Origin: Rhyacophila brunnea
Lineage: Eukaryota > Arthropoda > Insecta > Trichoptera > Rhyacophilidae
Assembly (NCBI GenBank): GCA_022495005.1
Contig: JAGYXB010000693.1
Coordinates: 682,001 to 746,000, forward strand
Direction: 5' to 3'
Length of the DNA stretch: 64,000 nt
In this document: positions 52,206 to 63,699 of the stretch, in pieces
Position numbering within the stretch: the first letter of the stretch is position 1
Layout: each line of letters starts with the position of its first letter
Notes under the pieces: model-generated
Databases searched by the model: none
What the model was told of the DNA's origin: nothing
Seen by the model: the letters and a program-made list of their open reading frames with translations, nothing else
Program-made: the position numbers and the translations under genes

Positions 52206-52689
52206 TCAGGTTTGTATGTAGATGTTTTTAATTTTAAGTCTTATTGATGATTCCAGGTTCTCATCAATAAGATGACTTCTCAATTTACTCTTGATTTCCT
52301 CTCTTATAGATATCTTTACTAACCACAAAACATGAAATATTAACATTTTTGGAAGATTGTATTCAGTAATTAAATACAGAACTTGATTTTTCTTGACTCT
52401 TCTAAAGTTCCTCAACTGTTTTCTTCCTTGCATCACCGATAGGATATTTAGTGCTAAATGACGCGTGTTTAGTTGTAAAGTGTCCCTCCAAATTTGACTT
52501 CTTGTTATGCGCCAATTTCATGTTATTTGACAAATAATACAGGTCGGTAGGCCCTTTATTTTCGTCATCCGATTTTCTTTGCTTCTTCTTTGTAGCCATG
52601 TCAAATATGGCAGAGGGCATTTTCGGCAGAGCCGTACTCAAGAGGCCAAAGATCCGCATGGGGCTCGCGAGCCGCGGTTTGCCGACCAC
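52206..52689 (-). pseudogene. hAT transposase, N-terminal and C-terminal remnants of the outer element
   Basis: The minus frame 52402-52689 contains MATKKKQRKSDDENKGPTDL and KSNLEGHFTTKHASFSTKYP then GDARKKTVEEL, the end of a BED zinc-finger region (H...KH) and the linker typical of ZBED/GTF2IRD2 hAT transposases. The two Cys ligands expected before NL..H...KH are lost in a deletion. The frame 52206-52436 contains KSKLRSHLIDENLESSIRLK, the C-terminal end of the dimerisation domain. The whole catalytic core between them is gone. Confidence 0.85.
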
Positions 52690-52830
52690 TGTACTAGACT
52701 AGACAACTAGACTCTAGAAACCAGGAAACCGGTGGCCCGCGGGCCGTATACGGGGCCTTAAATCTTTGACCCGTACTGACGCAACCTGCGGTATGTTGAA
52801 TGTTTTCTGATGACATCTTTCAAATCCAGG

Positions 52831-52885
52831 TCTCGAAATGGACCGGAGCACAGATTGGAGCACAGCTCCAGTTTCGAAATCCTTG
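52831..52885. repeat. hAT-like end of the GAGCGC family
   Basis: CAGGTCTCGAAATGGACCGG then AGCACAGATTGGAGCACAG matches CAGGGCTCGAAATGGACCGG-type ends near 42277, 53505 and 54541. Single end. Confidence 0.5.
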
Positions 52886-52926
52886 AGGCTTCGCTCATAT
52901 TTTTTTTTTAACATTTAATACGAATC

Positions 52927-53497
52927 TTGGGACGAATGGTAAAAAAAAACCTTTTATATAAGTATGACAGACTAATAAGAAATGATAACGAAATTCAGTC
53001 GCCTTTGACCAAGACTTTGAGGCCAACTTTGGTTTATGACGGTAATACCATAATATACAAGAAACACAAATCCCACTGTGACCACAAATATTACCAATAT
53101 GCGCGTTTAGTTTACGTGGCAAACTTTAATGAATATTATAATATAATACAGAAATAACTATTAAAAATAACATTTTTTAACACGTGTTTAAATGTAGGTA
53201 TCCCATATTTATCCACACTGAAGAATTGTACTTTCTTACAACCACATCCAAAAGATAACCCACTTCACTTATGTTTGTGTTACCTATTGTAAACCCATAA
53301 CAAACAATAATGAGCTTTTGTATTATTTTGCTACGTAGATTTTTAGCTGAATTTCTATTCAAGTTTAGTGTTCAGCAAATATGGGCAGTAATAAATTTTA
53401 ATGTATTACATAATATTATGTCGCTGGAAGATATTATCTAGTTATCAATCTGACTCTCTGAATTTCTTTATGTTCCATGTCATGTCGTAAGCGCCTC
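52927..53497. other. Unassigned; frames at 52927-53157 (+) and 52895-53122 (-)
   Basis: Overlapping frames on opposite strands (76 and 75 codons), with no motif recognised in either. Confidence 0.3.
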
Positions 53498-53570
53498 AAA
53501 CTCGAGTCTTGAAATGGACCGAAACGCACCGGAGCGCCGTTCCGGTTCATCAAATCCCCAAAATTATCGC
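53498..53570. repeat. hAT-like subterminal fragment (GGACCGAAACGCACCGGAGC)
   Basis: CGAGTCTTGAAATGGACCGA then AACGCACCGGAGCGCCGTTC followed by CGGTTCATCAAAT parallels 42277-42320. The other end is not recognised. Confidence 0.5.
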
Positions 53571-53797
53571 TCCGTCTCGTGGAAATATCAATTTTACCGT
53601 CTGAGCTAGATATGTCAGATAATAAAAAATCTAATACAGTTATTTTTATAAACTAAATATAAGTATGTGGGAGTCATGGTGTTGTGGATGAAGAAGCCGA
53701 GATTTGGTGGTTGCTCCGATGGATGGAGGAGTGAGTTTTATTTGCAGAATTAAGAGTCGGTACAAGAGTATGTTACAATAATTATGATACTGTTCCG

Positions 53798-54084
53798 CAG
53801 TGATGTCCCGAGACAAAATGCCGCCCCAATTTTTTTATATAGTATTTTTATCATCCGTGCACGTGTCGTTTCTGTTCACCATGGACGTCGAAGGGCAACG
53901 GAAGTAAACTAGACATCGCGAACTCGACAAATAAATTACAGTCCTGTTAAAACTTTTATGTTATGTAATTAATACGTTTTGTTTCCAAATGGAAAGATAT
54001 TTTCATTATTACTAATTTTAAGTTTAAGTTAGGTTGCCGCCTTTAAGCGACGCTCAATCTGCCTACCCCCACGGGACGTCACTG
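53798..54084. mobile_element. Family B hAT-type MITE, copy 4 (reverse, internally deleted)
   Basis: 287 bp, CAGTGATGTCCCGAGACAAA to CCCCACGGGACGTCACTG. Perfect 8-bp duplication CTGTTCCG (53790-53797 and 54085-54092). About half of the full-length interior is missing, yet both ends and the duplication are intact. Deletion could have preceded insertion. Confidence 0.92.
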
Positions 54085-54092
54085 CTGTTCCG

Positions 54093-55367
54093 AGATCCGA
54101 ATTTCGGTAGGATGAGATGTTGTGCGGAGTGATACAGAAACTGAGATTCTAACAGACCGGGAACTTATATTCTAGTGACATGTCCAATGAATTATGATCC
54201 GCTATTTATTGACGTACTCACAATCAAAATAATATATTGAAAAGAATATTTAGGAAATAATTATTATAATTGAGTCAACTCTACTCAAATTCTATTGGAG
54301 TTTACGTTATTGGATATGGCTGACTATGTGTAAAAATGGATATTGCGGAAATTTTAATTGCAGTAAGCTATTTACTGAGTTTACCATAATTGGACACCGC
54401 GGGAATTGGACATTAAGGAATAAAATTCGTAATTGCGGTCAGTTATTTAATATCGCCGATTAATATGCTTGTACACGGATTGAGTTGTTTATCCCCATAA
54501 GTACAATTAGATAACAATGTTAATATTTTCGTAAATTTATCGAGCGCTCCGGTTCGTAAAATTTTCAATTTCGAGCGCTGCTCAAACTTATAATTTGTAA
54601 TGTTCGCTTCGTGTAAGTAAATAAAAAATTGAATCCAAAATGTTGGCCGCATTAAAAGACGCATACGTCCGGCAACGGCGTAAAAATCCAGAGTGTGTTA
54701 CACAAAGCATACAAATTAATTGCACTGGATGAATAAATACACAACTTTGATTTAATTCATTCCACCTGTATTCTAAACTCATTCTTCCGATTAATTGATT
54801 ATTCACACGGCGATTATAAATAAATATAATATAGCTATGTGTATATTTAGAAAACTCAGGTAGACGGAAAATATCGGCCAAATGTAATACCATAATACAA
54901 AGTACAGACGTCAGTTTGAGTCGCTTAGTGATTAATGATTAGGTATGTTATATATTTTTTATTAATAACACCATTGACGCACTATTAATTCACTGATGTG
55001 ATTGGTAAACGTTCGGAAAGGTGCATTATCAGGAGCGGATTAAGAATAAAGTAGTGATCTAGGGTTATATGAAAGTATGATGAAGCAGGCAGGTTATATA
55101 CAAAAAAGTATGGTGAGGCAGGCTGGTTAGCAATTTGCGGCTAAATTAACGTTAACATTATTAATTATATGGGTACGTTATAATGACTAAATTCAATCAT
55201 CAGTGATGCCCTGCATTTTTTTTTATCGCGTCGCTATTTCTCGTAAGTTGTCGGCTATTGTTGGCCTGCTTCATTCAGTTGTATGAGAAAGCCGATTCCT
55301 TGCCCCTCTTTTTATTTAATACCTCTATGATTCAACCCAACCGGCGTCCGACGTCCTGACGTCCTAA
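54093..55367. other. Unassigned; GAGCGC-family end at 54541-54590
   Basis: CGAGCGCTCCGGTTCGTAAA then ATTTTCAATTTCGAGCGCTG is a hAT-like end, in reverse to 21374-21413. The rest, including minus frames at 54443-54893, is unrecognised. Confidence 0.4.
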
Positions 55368-56035
55368 AAGGCCGCTAAATACAATCCATAGGGTGTATAT
55401 GGCGGACAGGGAACACAAAATTAATGGAAACTGAAATACTTAACGGGTGTGGAGTAACAGCGGCCTCTAGGTCTACCTTGCGGACGTTTTGTACCTACAT
55501 CTTGGATACCACTGGATGACTAAATTTGTCCAACGATTGTCCCTTCTTCGAACTATGTGTCGAGCCCATTTCTATTTGGGTTTTTAGCGAACTCTATTCC
55601 ATCGTAAACCCTCGTCTGTTTCATTATCCACTCATTCCTCTTTTTGTCCTTTCGCGTTATGCCCAGCATGCACCTCTTCATACCACGTTGTGCTACTCCT
55701 TAAGGCCGCTAAATACAATCCATAGGGTGTATATGGCGAACAGGGAACACAAAATTAATGGAAACTGAAATACTTAACGGGTGTGGAGTAACAGCGGCCT
55801 CTAGGTCTACCTTGCGGACGTTTTGTACCTACCTCTTGGATACCACTGGATGACTAAATTTGTCCAACGATTGTCCTTTCTTCGAACTATGTGTCGAGCC
55901 CATTTCTAATTGAGGTTTTTAGCGAACTCTATTCCATCGTAAACCCTCGTCTGTTTCATTATCCACTCATTCCAATTTTTATCCTTTCGCGTTATACCCA
56001 GTATGCACCTCTCCATACCACATACCATATTGTGG
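55368..56035 (-). repeat. Two tandem 334-bp units containing reverse transcriptase fragments (clade 2)
   Basis: Units 55368-55701 and 55702-56035 are nearly identical (AAGGCCGCTAAATACAATCC, CATCTTGG/CCTCTTGG, GTCCAACGATTGTCC). Each combines a family J piece (CAGGGAACACAAAATTAATG) with a minus-strand fragment homologous to 44179-44514. That fragment includes RNEWIMKQTRVYDGIEFAKN-type sequence and a GRPRG-region match. Frames are broken. The small number of differences implies a fairly recent tandem duplication. Confidence 0.75.
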
Positions 56036-56199
56036 TACTCTAAGAATCTGGATCTCTCTTTTACTTTAGGGTCCAAAAGGTTTCAAATTGTACTTTTTTA
56101 ATACCAAGATTCAAAATTACAAAACTCGATCGCCCCCACTCGAAACGAATATTTTTCAAAAAAAAATCTAATCCCTTGACCTAACTATATTATATATCT

Positions 56200-56520
56200 A
56201 AGAAAACAAAACATTGTGGACATAACAATTCTAAATCCAAGACGTTCACAATATAACATTTACACTATAACAAATATTACCCTCACAAGAGATAAGAAGA
56301 GAATATTATAAAAAAAACCTAAATAAGTGCAATTTTATACAGTAAAATAAAATTTCGATTACAAAATACATACTCGTAGCACGTCACTGAAAATGTCTAC
56401 GTCTTTGGGGAGCGCATTGACTAGTCTTGCACCGCTCGCTAATGGTGCCTGAGATAGGATTGACACGAGGAAACTGTTCCGAACCAGAATAAATCTTGAC
56501 TGAGACCACGTAGGTAAACT
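56200..56520 (-). pseudogene. Non-LTR retrotransposon 3' fragment (clade 1)
   Basis: AAGACGTTCACAATATAACA and GTCTACGTCTTTGGGGAGCG then CATTGACTAG match the 17.1-17.4-kb fragment (GTCTACATCTCTAGGGAGTG). Minus strand, like all other clade 1 pieces. About 30 codons of the C-terminal region plus 3' noncoding sequence remain. Confidence 0.65.
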
Positions 56521-56957
56521 TTAGGTAGGATTTACACACTGGCGTGTGTAAATCCAAAATGTTTTTGGTAAAATATACTAATTATTGTAAAACCATTTTA
56601 CGGCTACCTATTCATTTTTAGAGGACCAAAATAATTTCGATGCGGACCTGTCAAGAATAACGATAATAAATACCTATACGTTTACATAGCAGTTAGTATT
56701 GAACAAATAATAACAGGTTGTATAATTTTGTACTTCGGTACAGGTTACCTGTGGAAAACTATAAGACCGTTTCTTTGCAATTAACATTGTTCAGTTATTG
56801 CTGGTTAGATATAATTATCTTAACTAAAGTAGTTAGGAAGGTGGGTACATATTGTGCAAGTTTAGTGATTGCGGCAGACCTAGATCAGTCACGTTTTTAA
56901 GTATGGCCATAAAACAACGAAGTGGTGTGTTTTTCAATTCTATTGATAATAATAATA
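56521..56957. other. Unassigned DNA
   Basis: No supported feature. Frames at 56718-56900 and 56852-57037 (+) have no motif; the second runs into family G. Confidence 0.35.
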
Positions 56958-56965
56958 CCTCCCAC

Positions 56966-57879
56966 TTAGGGATTACAATACCGAATGAAAATTTCAATAC
57001 CGGGTTTTCGGTATTTCTTATTGAATACCGGTATTAATACCGGTATTTCTTAAACATTAAAAAAACAGAAGTAGGTGCTTATCAATAAATATAGCTATTA
57101 AAATATTTTTAAAATATCGTCACCGTTCTGGCAGAAGACACTAATTCGAAAAAATGACATATTGAGTTAGTTATACCAAAATGTTCCTTATTTCAAACTT
57201 TACCGTTTGGAAACCTTCTTGATAAATAAACACTTTATTTTAAAGTCATCCTTCTTACGATTACTTAATAAACTCACGTGATAGACCATTTCAAACATTT
57301 TAACAACTTCAAAGTCAAATCACTCAAAACTAGTATTCTCCAGTTAGTGTGTTCTACCAGAACAGAGACGATATTATCTCTATTTATTATGTTGACATTT
57401 AAAAATATGTATTGATCATAATTATAGAACTAGTGATTTTTTACGAATAATTTGAATATATTGATAATTTTAACAGACTAAAGCCCTCAAAAGTTCATCA
57501 AGTGCAAATAAGTCCCGTCTGCAGGAAAAGCTTCTTAAATATTCAACGCTTGTACAGTCATGAATAATTATAGAATAATTGAACATGTTTGTCACGGATG
57601 TTTTCTATTTCGAAATAATACTATGATAATTCATCGCGACAATTACTTATATAAATATATTTGATGAAATTTGTTTTATTATTTTTTCACCTCTGTTGGA
57701 TTCACTCAATATATTTGCATTTTAGCAGCACATAACATATAATTATTCATTTTCAAAAACGTAAACGAGTGTGCTTTCTTAATACTGAAAATTCCGGTAT
57801 TTTGGATTGTTAAAACCGGTATTTCGGTATTGATAAATACTGGAATACCGGTTTTGAAATACCGGTATTGCAATACCTA
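56966..57879. mobile_element. Family G element, copy 2, carrying a family E MITE
   Basis: 914 bp, TTAGGGATTACAATACCGAA to ACCGGTATTGCAATACCTA, with many GGTATT words near both ends. Perfect 8-bp duplication CTCCCACT (56958-56965 and 57880-57887), consistent with a hAT-like transposase. The family E element at 57117-57371 is nested inside. No coding capacity is recognised. Confidence 0.85.
57117..57371. mobile_element. Family E MITE, copy 3 (reverse, nested in family G)
   Basis: 255 bp flanked by TA (57115-57116 and 57372-57373). TCGTCACCGTTCTGGCAGAA to TACCAGAACAGAGACGA, collinear in reverse with the other copies. Confidence 0.88.
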
Positions 57880-58106
57880 CTCCCACTGAAACACAGATGC
57901 GGTCAGCTAATTCGTTTATCTCTGGTGATGTGTCATTGATAAAGAGGGATGCCAGACTAGCGTCGAACGTAGTGTAAATGCCAAATAAACTTAATAATGA
58001 TATCGAAACTGTAAAAAAATTGGAAGAACAAAATTCATCAATGCTTGGGGCACCCGCGTACCTATCTTAAACCCCCGAACTCAAAAAAGTGTTACAGACC
58101 TACAAA

Positions 58107-58497
58107 TAGCCCCCACAAGGGGAGGGCTGACAGGGCTCTAGCCTGGGGGCCCGGGCTCTGGGCGGCCGCGTGGCGCGTCTACCTTATAAGTGAGATAAAC
58201 AAACATCACAAATTTTCTCTGATAGTAAAAAAGTCGCATATGGTGCTATTTTACTTAATGAATATTAAGATTTTAAATAATGTGATTGAGTGATGCAAAT
58301 ATTGATTATTGTGTGTCGATATTCGAAAACTTCATAACTCAAGTGGTTTTATTAAAAAATAATTAAAAATACAATGAATACCCTTAATTTTACGGGAAAC
58401 GTTTCTGTAGAGCGTCTGTTTTTAACCTTAGCGATAGGTAGGGGGGCCGACAAAGATCCTGGCCTAGGAGCCCGCTTCAGGATGTGGGGGCCATGTA
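58107..58497. mobile_element. Family C MITE, copy 3
   Basis: 391 bp, TAGCCCCCACA to GATGTGGGGGCCATGTA, flanked by CCTACAAA (58099-58106) and CCCACAAA (58498-58505), an 8-bp duplication with one mismatch. Interior words GATAGTAAAAAAGTCGC and AGCGATAGGTAGG are as in the other copies. Confidence 0.85.
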
Positions 58498-58505
58498 CCC
58501 ACAAA

Positions 58506-60508
58506 CTTATCTGAAGAATAGATGGAGGAGCCACAGTTGAAAACTACCCAATCAAGACTCGCAACTGGACACAATCTGACATTCGAATGACGTTTTCAAT
58601 ATGTCGTCCATATAGTAGTTCGTGGTTCCATTTAGTTTAAGTATGTAGGACTGTACAATACCTAATATGCGCAATGGGAATTTTAAAAAAAATCCGGTAG
58701 AAACAGTTTTTAGAAAAGCAAAATAAAAAGCTAACGATTTTGCTCTTGAACAGAAGTCCTTAAATTTCTCGGAGGTAATTTCATAACAATGCCGATTCTG
58801 ACAAAAATATTCTTGATTTCGAGAAATTATAAAGGCTGAGAAATCATAAAGACACGTAAATAATATTCTAAAAATAATGTTTCCTTCTTACAACTTTCAC
58901 TCCTAGGAGAGTGAGTGAGTGAGTGACAACAATAGACATTTTACGAGTTATGGATAATAGCCATTCGCTCAAACCGTTTCCTGATAGAAAGTTAGTACTT
59001 AAGCAATTTTGTCAGACACGTAATCAACTTTACCATATATATTCAAATACAAAATACAATGTAAAATTACTTAGTTTATTGTTTATAATTATTATTATGT
59101 ACTTATATTATTTTCGTACATAAAACAATAAATAATAATGAAATGAAAACAAAACAAAACAAATTTTTAAAAAATGAGAATAAAACCGCAAAAATGTTGT
59201 CTGATTCTTTGCAAAACAATAACATACACTTTGGTTAGGGCGATTACTTACCAAGAATTTCGGTATTTTTCAAATCAGACAATTGATTAATTCCCTTGTT
59301 TGTTTTTTATATATTATACTTTCAATACTTTTTTATTATTTAAATGTTTATAGCAAATGAAATTACATAATACATATTAAGCGCGAAATATATCATGGTG
59401 CATATCGCGGACTATCATGTGACGTCACAGTAAGCCACCGCCACGGGGAAAAACGTGTGTAATGTCATTATTATTGGTGTTTAAAATGTTATCAGACTGA
59501 TGCTGCTATCCCGTAGCACATTTTGAACCTTTAAACGAATATTGTTACTGTCAGTTGGCAAAATCTGCCAAAATCACCAAGTCAACAATGAGGTCACCTC
59601 ACGTTGAACCGCACTGCATCGACATCTGCATGACGTTTTGAACGTTTTTATCATTTTCTTGATGTCTACACTTTTTCGAATCATGTCAAAATCAGGTTTT
59701 TTTGTTTTTAGTTGTTCTCACTATGTATTTTCTATAAGAATATTGTCTATTATCTATGGTCTGCAGGTCGGGTTCTGTTCAAAATATTATCTATGGATAT
59801 AATATTGCAAGTAATTTTAACGTACGCACACGTTAGAAACTGTTAAAATTAATTGAAAATATCTAATAATAATTCAAAATAGGTACTAATACATTAGAGT
59901 TGGAACTCTCTATAATTGAATTTAGAGAAGTGGTGATCGTTCAAAATATTTTGCTAAATGACGAAACCATAGACTAAATTTGTCGCCGTGACAGTGGCGT
60001 GACATGCATCTTGATTTGATCACAACTTAGATGAGTCTATGGAGAATATTTAAATTTCGAATATCATTTATTTATAAACCGGAAACAAACTTAAACTTAC
60101 GAGCACACTTTTGAAATTCGAACATCCACTAGTGAACACATTTTTTTTTAACATTTATAATGATTGTTAAATCTGTAACACTTATTTTTTAAAACTGGCA
60201 CAAATAGGCGACACTTACTAGACTTTAAAAAAATCACTACCGACAAAACTTCAAGTAGACAATATGACTGCGGCCATTAGAACAGAAGTGAAACATGACA
60301 TGATAATTCGTTTTAAATTAGCAAAACGTTCGCGCATTCGGAGATGTGACAGTATTGAACAGCTGTGCGGTAAAGACTAAAACAACTATACACAACTAGT
60401 GTGTCAGTAGTTGTTGCTACTTGTTATTCGCACAGTAATGCTACAGGAATGAATCAAATTATATTTTCGGCAGTGATTGGTAACCATTAGAAAGTGAGAC
60501 AACTTACA
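58506..60508. other. Unassigned AT-rich DNA, 2 kb
   Basis: The longest stretch without a recognised element. It has a GAGTGAGTGAGTGAGTGA run near 58908-58925 and no protein motif. The 66-codon frame 58923-59123 (+) is AT-rich. The stretch could be genuine non-repeat DNA or a repeat with no second copy here. Confidence 0.35.
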
Positions 60509-60512
60509 TTAA

Positions 60513-60877
60513 GGTGATACATGAGTGAAACGGCAAATAATTTTCAATTATAGGCGCGACGAAATTTTGGACTCGCTGCCATTCGGAGAGAGAACGTCGA
60601 TCTGGAAACACGTCAATTTGTTTCGTGATGGCGACGGGCGTATTAATTCTTAAATCGTGTAAAGATGACTAAAAACGTTAACCATTTACTTTAAAAATAA
60701 AACATGTCAATGAATATATTATTATTGTTACTGATAGAACAATAATCAGAACATTAAATGGATACATGTTGGATTTATATGACGACGTTTGACATGCGTC
60801 ATTTGCACCCGCGACCCGCAATCCGCGCATCGCCTAGCCACGATCTTTTCAGACCGTGCCTCAACTGAGGTATAACC
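60513..60877. mobile_element. Family D piggyBac-type MITE, copy C
   Basis: 365 bp flanked by TTAA (60509-60512 and 60878-60881). GGTGATACATGAGTGAAACG to TCAACTGAGGTATAACC. This is the clearest copy for defining the ends. Collinear with 13676-14039 and 20555-20917. Confidence 0.9.
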
Positions 60878-60881
60878 TTAA

Positions 60882-61605
60882 GTAGAGTAGGTATACGTTT
60901 TATAACTGCACTTTTTTGCACTTTTTACTACACTTTACCTCGCATAAAATTAGATCAAATGATATTCACTTGTATTACTATTATATGTAGTAATAAATAA
61001 TTAAATAGATAATATTATATGTAAAAGAAATAAATTAGAATAAGTATATTATTGCGTACACCATTTTCATCCTAGAGCAAAAGTGCAATGTTATGAAGCA
61101 TATACTCTACGTCTACATATTATTATATGTAGAAAAAAATTTCGAATGCGAAGACCGCCTGTTGGACGGAGGTAAATGATTATAATATTTTACGCAGTTA
61201 GACAGTATTATAATATATTTAATCCGACGACAAGTAATGCGCGACAATTATTGATTGTATCCGGCGAATACAAAAAGAATAAGAAATGCGTTACCGTCTG
61301 GTTGTGGTTGTAAGAAGGTAAAATTTTCGAGTATAGATAATGATGGGATATACTTTAACTTGTGTTCTAGAATATATATTTGTTATATTTACGTCTGTAT
61401 CATTTATGTATTAAGCTTTGTGTCAAGTAGTCGCAGCGCGCATTCAATATTGGTAACACTTGAGGACACTTAGCGTGATTTTTATTTCTAGCGTTTTATG
61501 GCTTCACCGTCATTAAGTCATAAACCAAAACTGTCGTCAATGTTTTGATTTATGGCAACTGGCATTATTAATGTTATGTTCTGTGGTTCCATCGTAATTC
61601 GGCAT
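60882..61605. other. Unassigned AT-rich DNA
   Basis: A 72-codon frame (61255-61473, +) starts MYPANTKRIRNALPSGCGC and has no recognised motif. Otherwise nothing. Confidence 0.35.
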
Positions 61606-61979
61606 AAAGCGTTAATGACATTGAGCTACTTTACAATCTGCTTGTAAACTCGCCTAGTGTCATCATCGAACAAGCTAATAAGCAGATTGTAAAAAATCTA
61701 TCGAGAAAAGTTGAAAGCCGGTCAACTTTACACGCTACACGCTGTGCTCGGCGCAGCGTGTAGCGTGATAGTAGCGAACTCCCGGTAAAAAAAAACGAAC
61801 TACCCAATACGTCCTGTCAAAATACTACCAAAAATGACGGTTTCAACTCGCTAGCTTGTTGGCTTCTGAACGAGTGGAAAGTTTTGTGTGCCATCATCAC
61901 AATCACACTAGCTGACTCGCCCGCTTTTAAATTCGCCAACAAGCAGCTTGTAAAGAAGCTCAATATCGTTGACGCTTAA
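61606..61979. mobile_element. Inverted-repeat MITE with an internal perfect palindrome
   Basis: Left end AGCGTTAATGACATTGAGCT then ACTTTACAATCTGCTTGTA. Right end ACAAGCAGCTTGTAAAGAAG then CTCAATATCGTTGACGCT. The arms match over about 38 bp. A second pair (CTCGCCTAGTGTCATCATCG, AACAAGCTAATAAGCAGATT) is nested inside. At 61731-61767 a 14-bp perfect stem (CACGCTACACGCTG / CAGCGTGTAGCGTG) surrounds a 9-base loop. No target duplication was resolved. Confidence 0.72.
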
Positions 61980-61987
61980 TTAATTTC

Positions 61988-62075
61988 ATTTTATTTTGTT
62001 AACTCTCAATTGATGGTGGAACTACATTGTATTGTTTTAATCTAATAAAACGCTATTTTTTGTAGTACTTATTCA
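61988..62075. repeat. Minor dispersed repeat
   Basis: TTAACTCTCAATTGATGGTG then GAACTACATTG matches 26040-26125 in the same orientation. Its nature is unknown. Confidence 0.45.
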
Positions 62076-62822
62076 AAATTGCGTTTTCTTAAATTAAAAC
62101 AACAATATAAAATTTCAGAATAAATATTGTCCATATAATTTAAAAACTATAATATATTTATTATTTTAACTGATCTGAGAAGTGCGGCATTTATCATATA
62201 ATATAAGTGTTTGTTACGATAAAGAATTAATAATTATGTTATACTATTCGCAGTCACTAATATTAAATTTGCAGTCACTAATTTATGAACTCCGGGTGGA
62301 ATATTACATTCATATATTCGTTTCAATTAATTAGCAAGATTTATTATATTTAAGCTCCCGGTCAAGTGTCTATATCAGCTGTCAACTTATTGAAGCCATA
62401 CAAAATTCAAAAGGTCTTCACACGGTTTTGCAATAATTACCTAACGTAGTAATGAGATTAAGTTGTTATTTCAACACTTACCTCTATCACTAGTATATCT
62501 AACTACTCACGGTGCACGAGCAAAACTATCGATTAGTTAAGGTCGATATTTTATTTATAAATGAAACAAAATGTTTCGCGTCGCTGCTACGTGTGATAAT
62601 GGCTAACTCCGGTGACCGTGAGAGAGGAGTCAGGTGACAGGGTTACCAATGCAGATCGAAACAAGATGCATATTTTACCACTACATATGTCGTACAGGTC
62701 GTAAAGAATAGACTATTTTTATCATTCATTGGCAACATTCTAACATATAATATCGATTTGATAATAATTGAGACAGAATACTATTAATTTCAAGGTACCG
62801 AAAACAATTATTCGTTTATAAC
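62076..62822. other. Unassigned AT-rich DNA
   Basis: No supported feature. Confidence 0.4.
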
Positions 62823-63273
62823 CAGAGCGTTGGAGCGGAGCTTGGAGCAGGAGCACGGAGCACTGGACCAATGGGATGTTACCTGGAGCAGGAGCGGAGC
62901 CGGAGCACCGACAATTTGAAAAGCTCCACTGCTCCGGATGTTTTTTTTAATTATTAAATTTTCGTCCTAAAATCATTTGAAAATAGTATATTTTGACACT
63001 TTGCAACACTTATTTGAAATATGGCAACACTGCCGAGTGATAAATAACCTGACCTTTTTGACAGAAGAAGCAAATAATGAGAGACGATTTGCTGTCGTTT
63101 TGTTTAATAGAATTATTAATGAAAATGACGATTATTTTAAAACTTCTTATTTTTTTAACATTTATATAAGTACATATAATACATATGAAAACTTTTTTAC
63201 CCGGAGCGGAGCCGGAGCAAGTATTAGGTCCCGGAGCGGAGCAACTCAAAAAAGGGTCCGCTCCAACGCTCTG
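62823..63273. mobile_element. hAT-like element with GGAGC-rich ends
   Basis: 451 bp, CAGAGCGTTGGAGCGGAGCT to GGTCCGCTCCAACGCTCTG, a 17-bp near-perfect inverted repeat. Many GGAGC/GGAGCGG words lie within 100 bp of both ends. Flanks TTTATAAC and ATTATAAT match at 6 of 8 positions, compatible with a decayed 8-bp duplication. The 105-codon frame 62977-63294 (+) crosses the right end, so I do not call it a gene. Confidence 0.8.
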
Positions 63274-63691
63274 ATTATAATAATAAGTTGTTAATAATTA
63301 CGGTAATGGTGTTTTTTTTATCCCGACAGCTATTTCATCTTCTGCATTCTTATTCTAACATATCACTTAACACCGTAAAAGTGCTAATTGTGGTAAACAT
63401 ATCACATTTATCACTTTACGTATTCCGGCGGTCAATTGTGTAAAAAAGTTAACCGACAGCATATTTCCAACTATCACAATATATTATTATGGGCAACATG
63501 ATCAGGAAATTGACCTCTATACATCTCACAAAATGCTAAGCAACAAATGAACACAAGAACATTACACAAATTATCTAATTCTAGCCATAAAAAAATTAAT
63601 GACAGTATTATGTAGGAACACAAATAACTGCTTGCTTCATCTGAAAACTGTAATCGAGCATATTTTTTAAATATCAACCATAAATGCGAAT
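63274..63691. other. Unassigned AT-rich DNA
   Basis: No supported feature. The minus frame 63474-63677 has no motif. Confidence 0.4.
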
Positions 63692-63699
63692 TTGTAAAT

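Larger units (their letters stand above)
51237..52691 (-). mobile_element. hAT element (BED/ZBED-type) with perfect target duplication
   Basis: 1455 bp, CAGTGGTCGGCAAACTCATT to CGCGGTTTGCCGACCACTG. It is flanked by TACTAGAC on both sides (51229-51236 and 52692-52699), a perfect 8-bp duplication. The minus strand retains N- and C-terminal pieces of a hAT transposase. A second hAT sits inside at 51384-52022. Both ends look intact, but internal deletion and the nested insertion mean it cannot encode a transposase. Confidence 0.95.

Noticed and set aside
62977..63294. 105-codon plus-strand frame
   Set aside because: Its C-terminal third is translated GGAGC-rich transposon end sequence; no motif.
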